A DNA stretch of 7,376 nucleotides from Erythrobacter sp. CCH5-A1 (GTDB lineage: Bacteria; Pseudomonadota; Alphaproteobacteria; Sphingomonadales; Sphingomonadaceae), in contig NZ_LSKQ01000058.1 of assembly GCF_001557115.1 (NCBI RefSeq), positions 1-7,376 of the forward strand. Reading direction: 5' to 3'. Position 1 is the stretch's first letter, and each line of letters opens with the position of its first letter. Of this stretch, positions 6,588 through 7,376 are shown one piece after another. The notes under the pieces were generated by a model. That model saw only the letters and a list, made by a program, of their open reading frames with translations. It was not told the origin of the DNA and made no database searches. The translations under genes and the position numbers were made by a program.

Positions 6588-7292
6588 ATGTCCGCCGTCC
6601 CTGCCGCGATCGTCAAAGCCTTCGGCCAGCTCGCCGACCGCGCCGTGATCGGCGTCGCGGTGAAGAGCATCGGGCTGACGCTGGTGTTGTTCGCCGGTGC
6701 CGGGGTGGGCCTCTACGTCGCGCTGGCGCGGCTCTTCGCCAGCCCGTGGCTCGCAGGCCTGCTGCCCGCGGGGCTGAGCGGGCCGCTGGTCCTGGCGGTG
6801 GCGCTGGTGGTGGGCATCGCCGCCTTCTGGTTGCTGTTCCGGGTGGTGGCGCTGGCGGTGCTCCAGCTGTTCGCCGACGAGGTGGTGGCGGCGGTGGAAG
6901 CCAGGCACTACCCCGAGCTCGCCAAGCGCGCCCGGCCGCTGCCGCTGGCGCGCGAGGTGGCGGTGGCCAGCCGGGGCCTGCTGCGGGCGCTCGGCTACAA
7001 CCTGCTGGCGCTGCCCGTGGCGGGCGTGCTGGTGTTCACCGCGGTGGGCCCGGCGCTGGTGATCCTCGGGGTCAACGCGGTGCTGCTCGGGCGCGAGCTC
7101 ACCGACATGGCGTGGCTGAGGCACTGCGAGGGCGACGAACGCGGCAATCCGGTGCCGCGGCCCGAGCGCATCCTCCTCGGCGCGGTGGTGGCCGGGATGA
7201 TGGCGGTGCCGGTGCTGAACCTCGTCGCTCCGCTGGTCGGCGCGGCGGCGGGGACGCATCTGGTGCTGCGCCGGGTGGGAGCCAAGGCGTGA
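6588..7292 (+). CDS. EI24/CysZ-family inner-membrane protein
   Basis: Integral membrane protein of 234 residues resembling the EI24 domain family, which includes the sulfate-uptake protein CysZ of enterobacteria; the transported solute here is unknown. Hydrophobic segments lie at about 27-50, 64-94, 130-157 and 194-222. Between them are an amphipathic region (AVEARHYPELAKRARPLPLAREVAVASRG in outline, about 101-130) and the family-like GRELTDMAWLRH (158-169). The tail VPVLNLVAPLVGAAAGTHLV (197-216) resembles the CysZ C-terminal helix pair. The ATG at 6588 is chosen; a GTG at 6522 would add 22 Arg/Cys-rich residues with no counterpart I know in this family, though the ribosome site for 6588 is weak. 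It is divergent from the kinase across a 128-base gap. Its stop overlaps the start of a lipoprotein gene, so the two are probably translationally coupled. Confidence 0.85.
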   Translation: MSAVPAAIVKAFGQLADRAVIGVAVKSIGLTLVLFAGAGVGLYVALARLFASPWLAGLLPAGLSGPLVLAVALVVGIAAFWLLFRVVALAVLQLFADEVVAAVEARHYPELAKRARPLPLAREVAVASRGLLRALGYNLLALPVAGVLVFTAVGPALVILGVNAVLLGRELTDMAWLRHCEGDERGNPVPRPERILLGAVVAGMMAVPVLNLVAPLVGAAAGTHLVLRRVGAKA

Positions 7293-7376
7293 GGCGCGCG
7301 CCGCTCCTCACGGCAGCGCTGCTGGCGATGGCGCTGGCGGGCTGCGCGGGCGGAGCGAGCCCCCGCAAGCCTGCCG
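7289..7376 (+). CDS. Lipoprotein, N-terminal part only
   Basis: A GTG at 7289 overlaps the EI24 stop as GTGA and opens a frame to the right edge. The 29 visible residues begin MRRAPLL, a hydrophobic Ala/Leu stretch, then lipobox ALAGC with the cysteine at residue 19, followed by a Gly/Ser/Pro linker. This is a typical lipoprotein signal for export and lipid anchoring. GGGAG lies about eight bases upstream of the GTG. The mature domain is outside the window, so its function cannot be named; the overlap implies co-expression with the EI24 protein. Confidence 0.7.
   Translation, partial: MRRAPLLTAALLAMALAGCAGGASPRKPA

Overview
This GC-rich window (about 70% G+C in coding stretches) looks like chromosomal DNA of an alphaproteobacterium, most likely a sphingomonad of the Erythrobacteraceae type. 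That assignment rests on the character of the encoded proteins (XseA, PurD, a PfkB adenosine-kinase-like protein, an EI24 protein) and the divergent xseA/purD pair. It is inferred from general knowledge, not from a search.

Layout. Positions 1-1397 hold nearly all of xseA (exonuclease VII large subunit) on the minus strand; its last codons lie beyond the left edge. purD (glycinamide ribonucleotide synthetase, purine synthesis) runs the other way from 1396, and the two start codons overlap inside one CATG. Directly after the purD stop, base composition drops to roughly 45% G+C for about 1.1 kb. This island holds one unrecognised gene for a secreted, cysteine-paired protein, with an AT-rich palindrome in its likely promoter. 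At the right edge of the island is a perfect FNR/FixK-type site (TTGAT-N4-ATCAA). It is followed by a short lipid-anchored mono-haem cytochrome c and then a histidine-bearing multipass membrane protein. A 371-bp non-coding gap (5087-5457) holds several GC hairpins. Next is a minus-strand PfkB-family sugar/nucleoside kinase (adenosine kinase-like). Divergent from it is an EI24/CysZ-family membrane protein, which overlaps by 4 bases the start of a lipoprotein cut by the right edge.

How it fits together. Most of the window is ordinary chromosomal background: DNA repair, purine synthesis, purine salvage or sugar phosphorylation, and membrane proteins. The parts worth a second look are the low-GC secreted-protein island after purD and the FNR-type box before the cytochrome. 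The box suggests oxygen- or redox-controlled expression of the cytochrome and perhaps of the membrane protein behind it. I see no CRISPR array, tRNA, rRNA, transposase, integrase or recognisable defence system.
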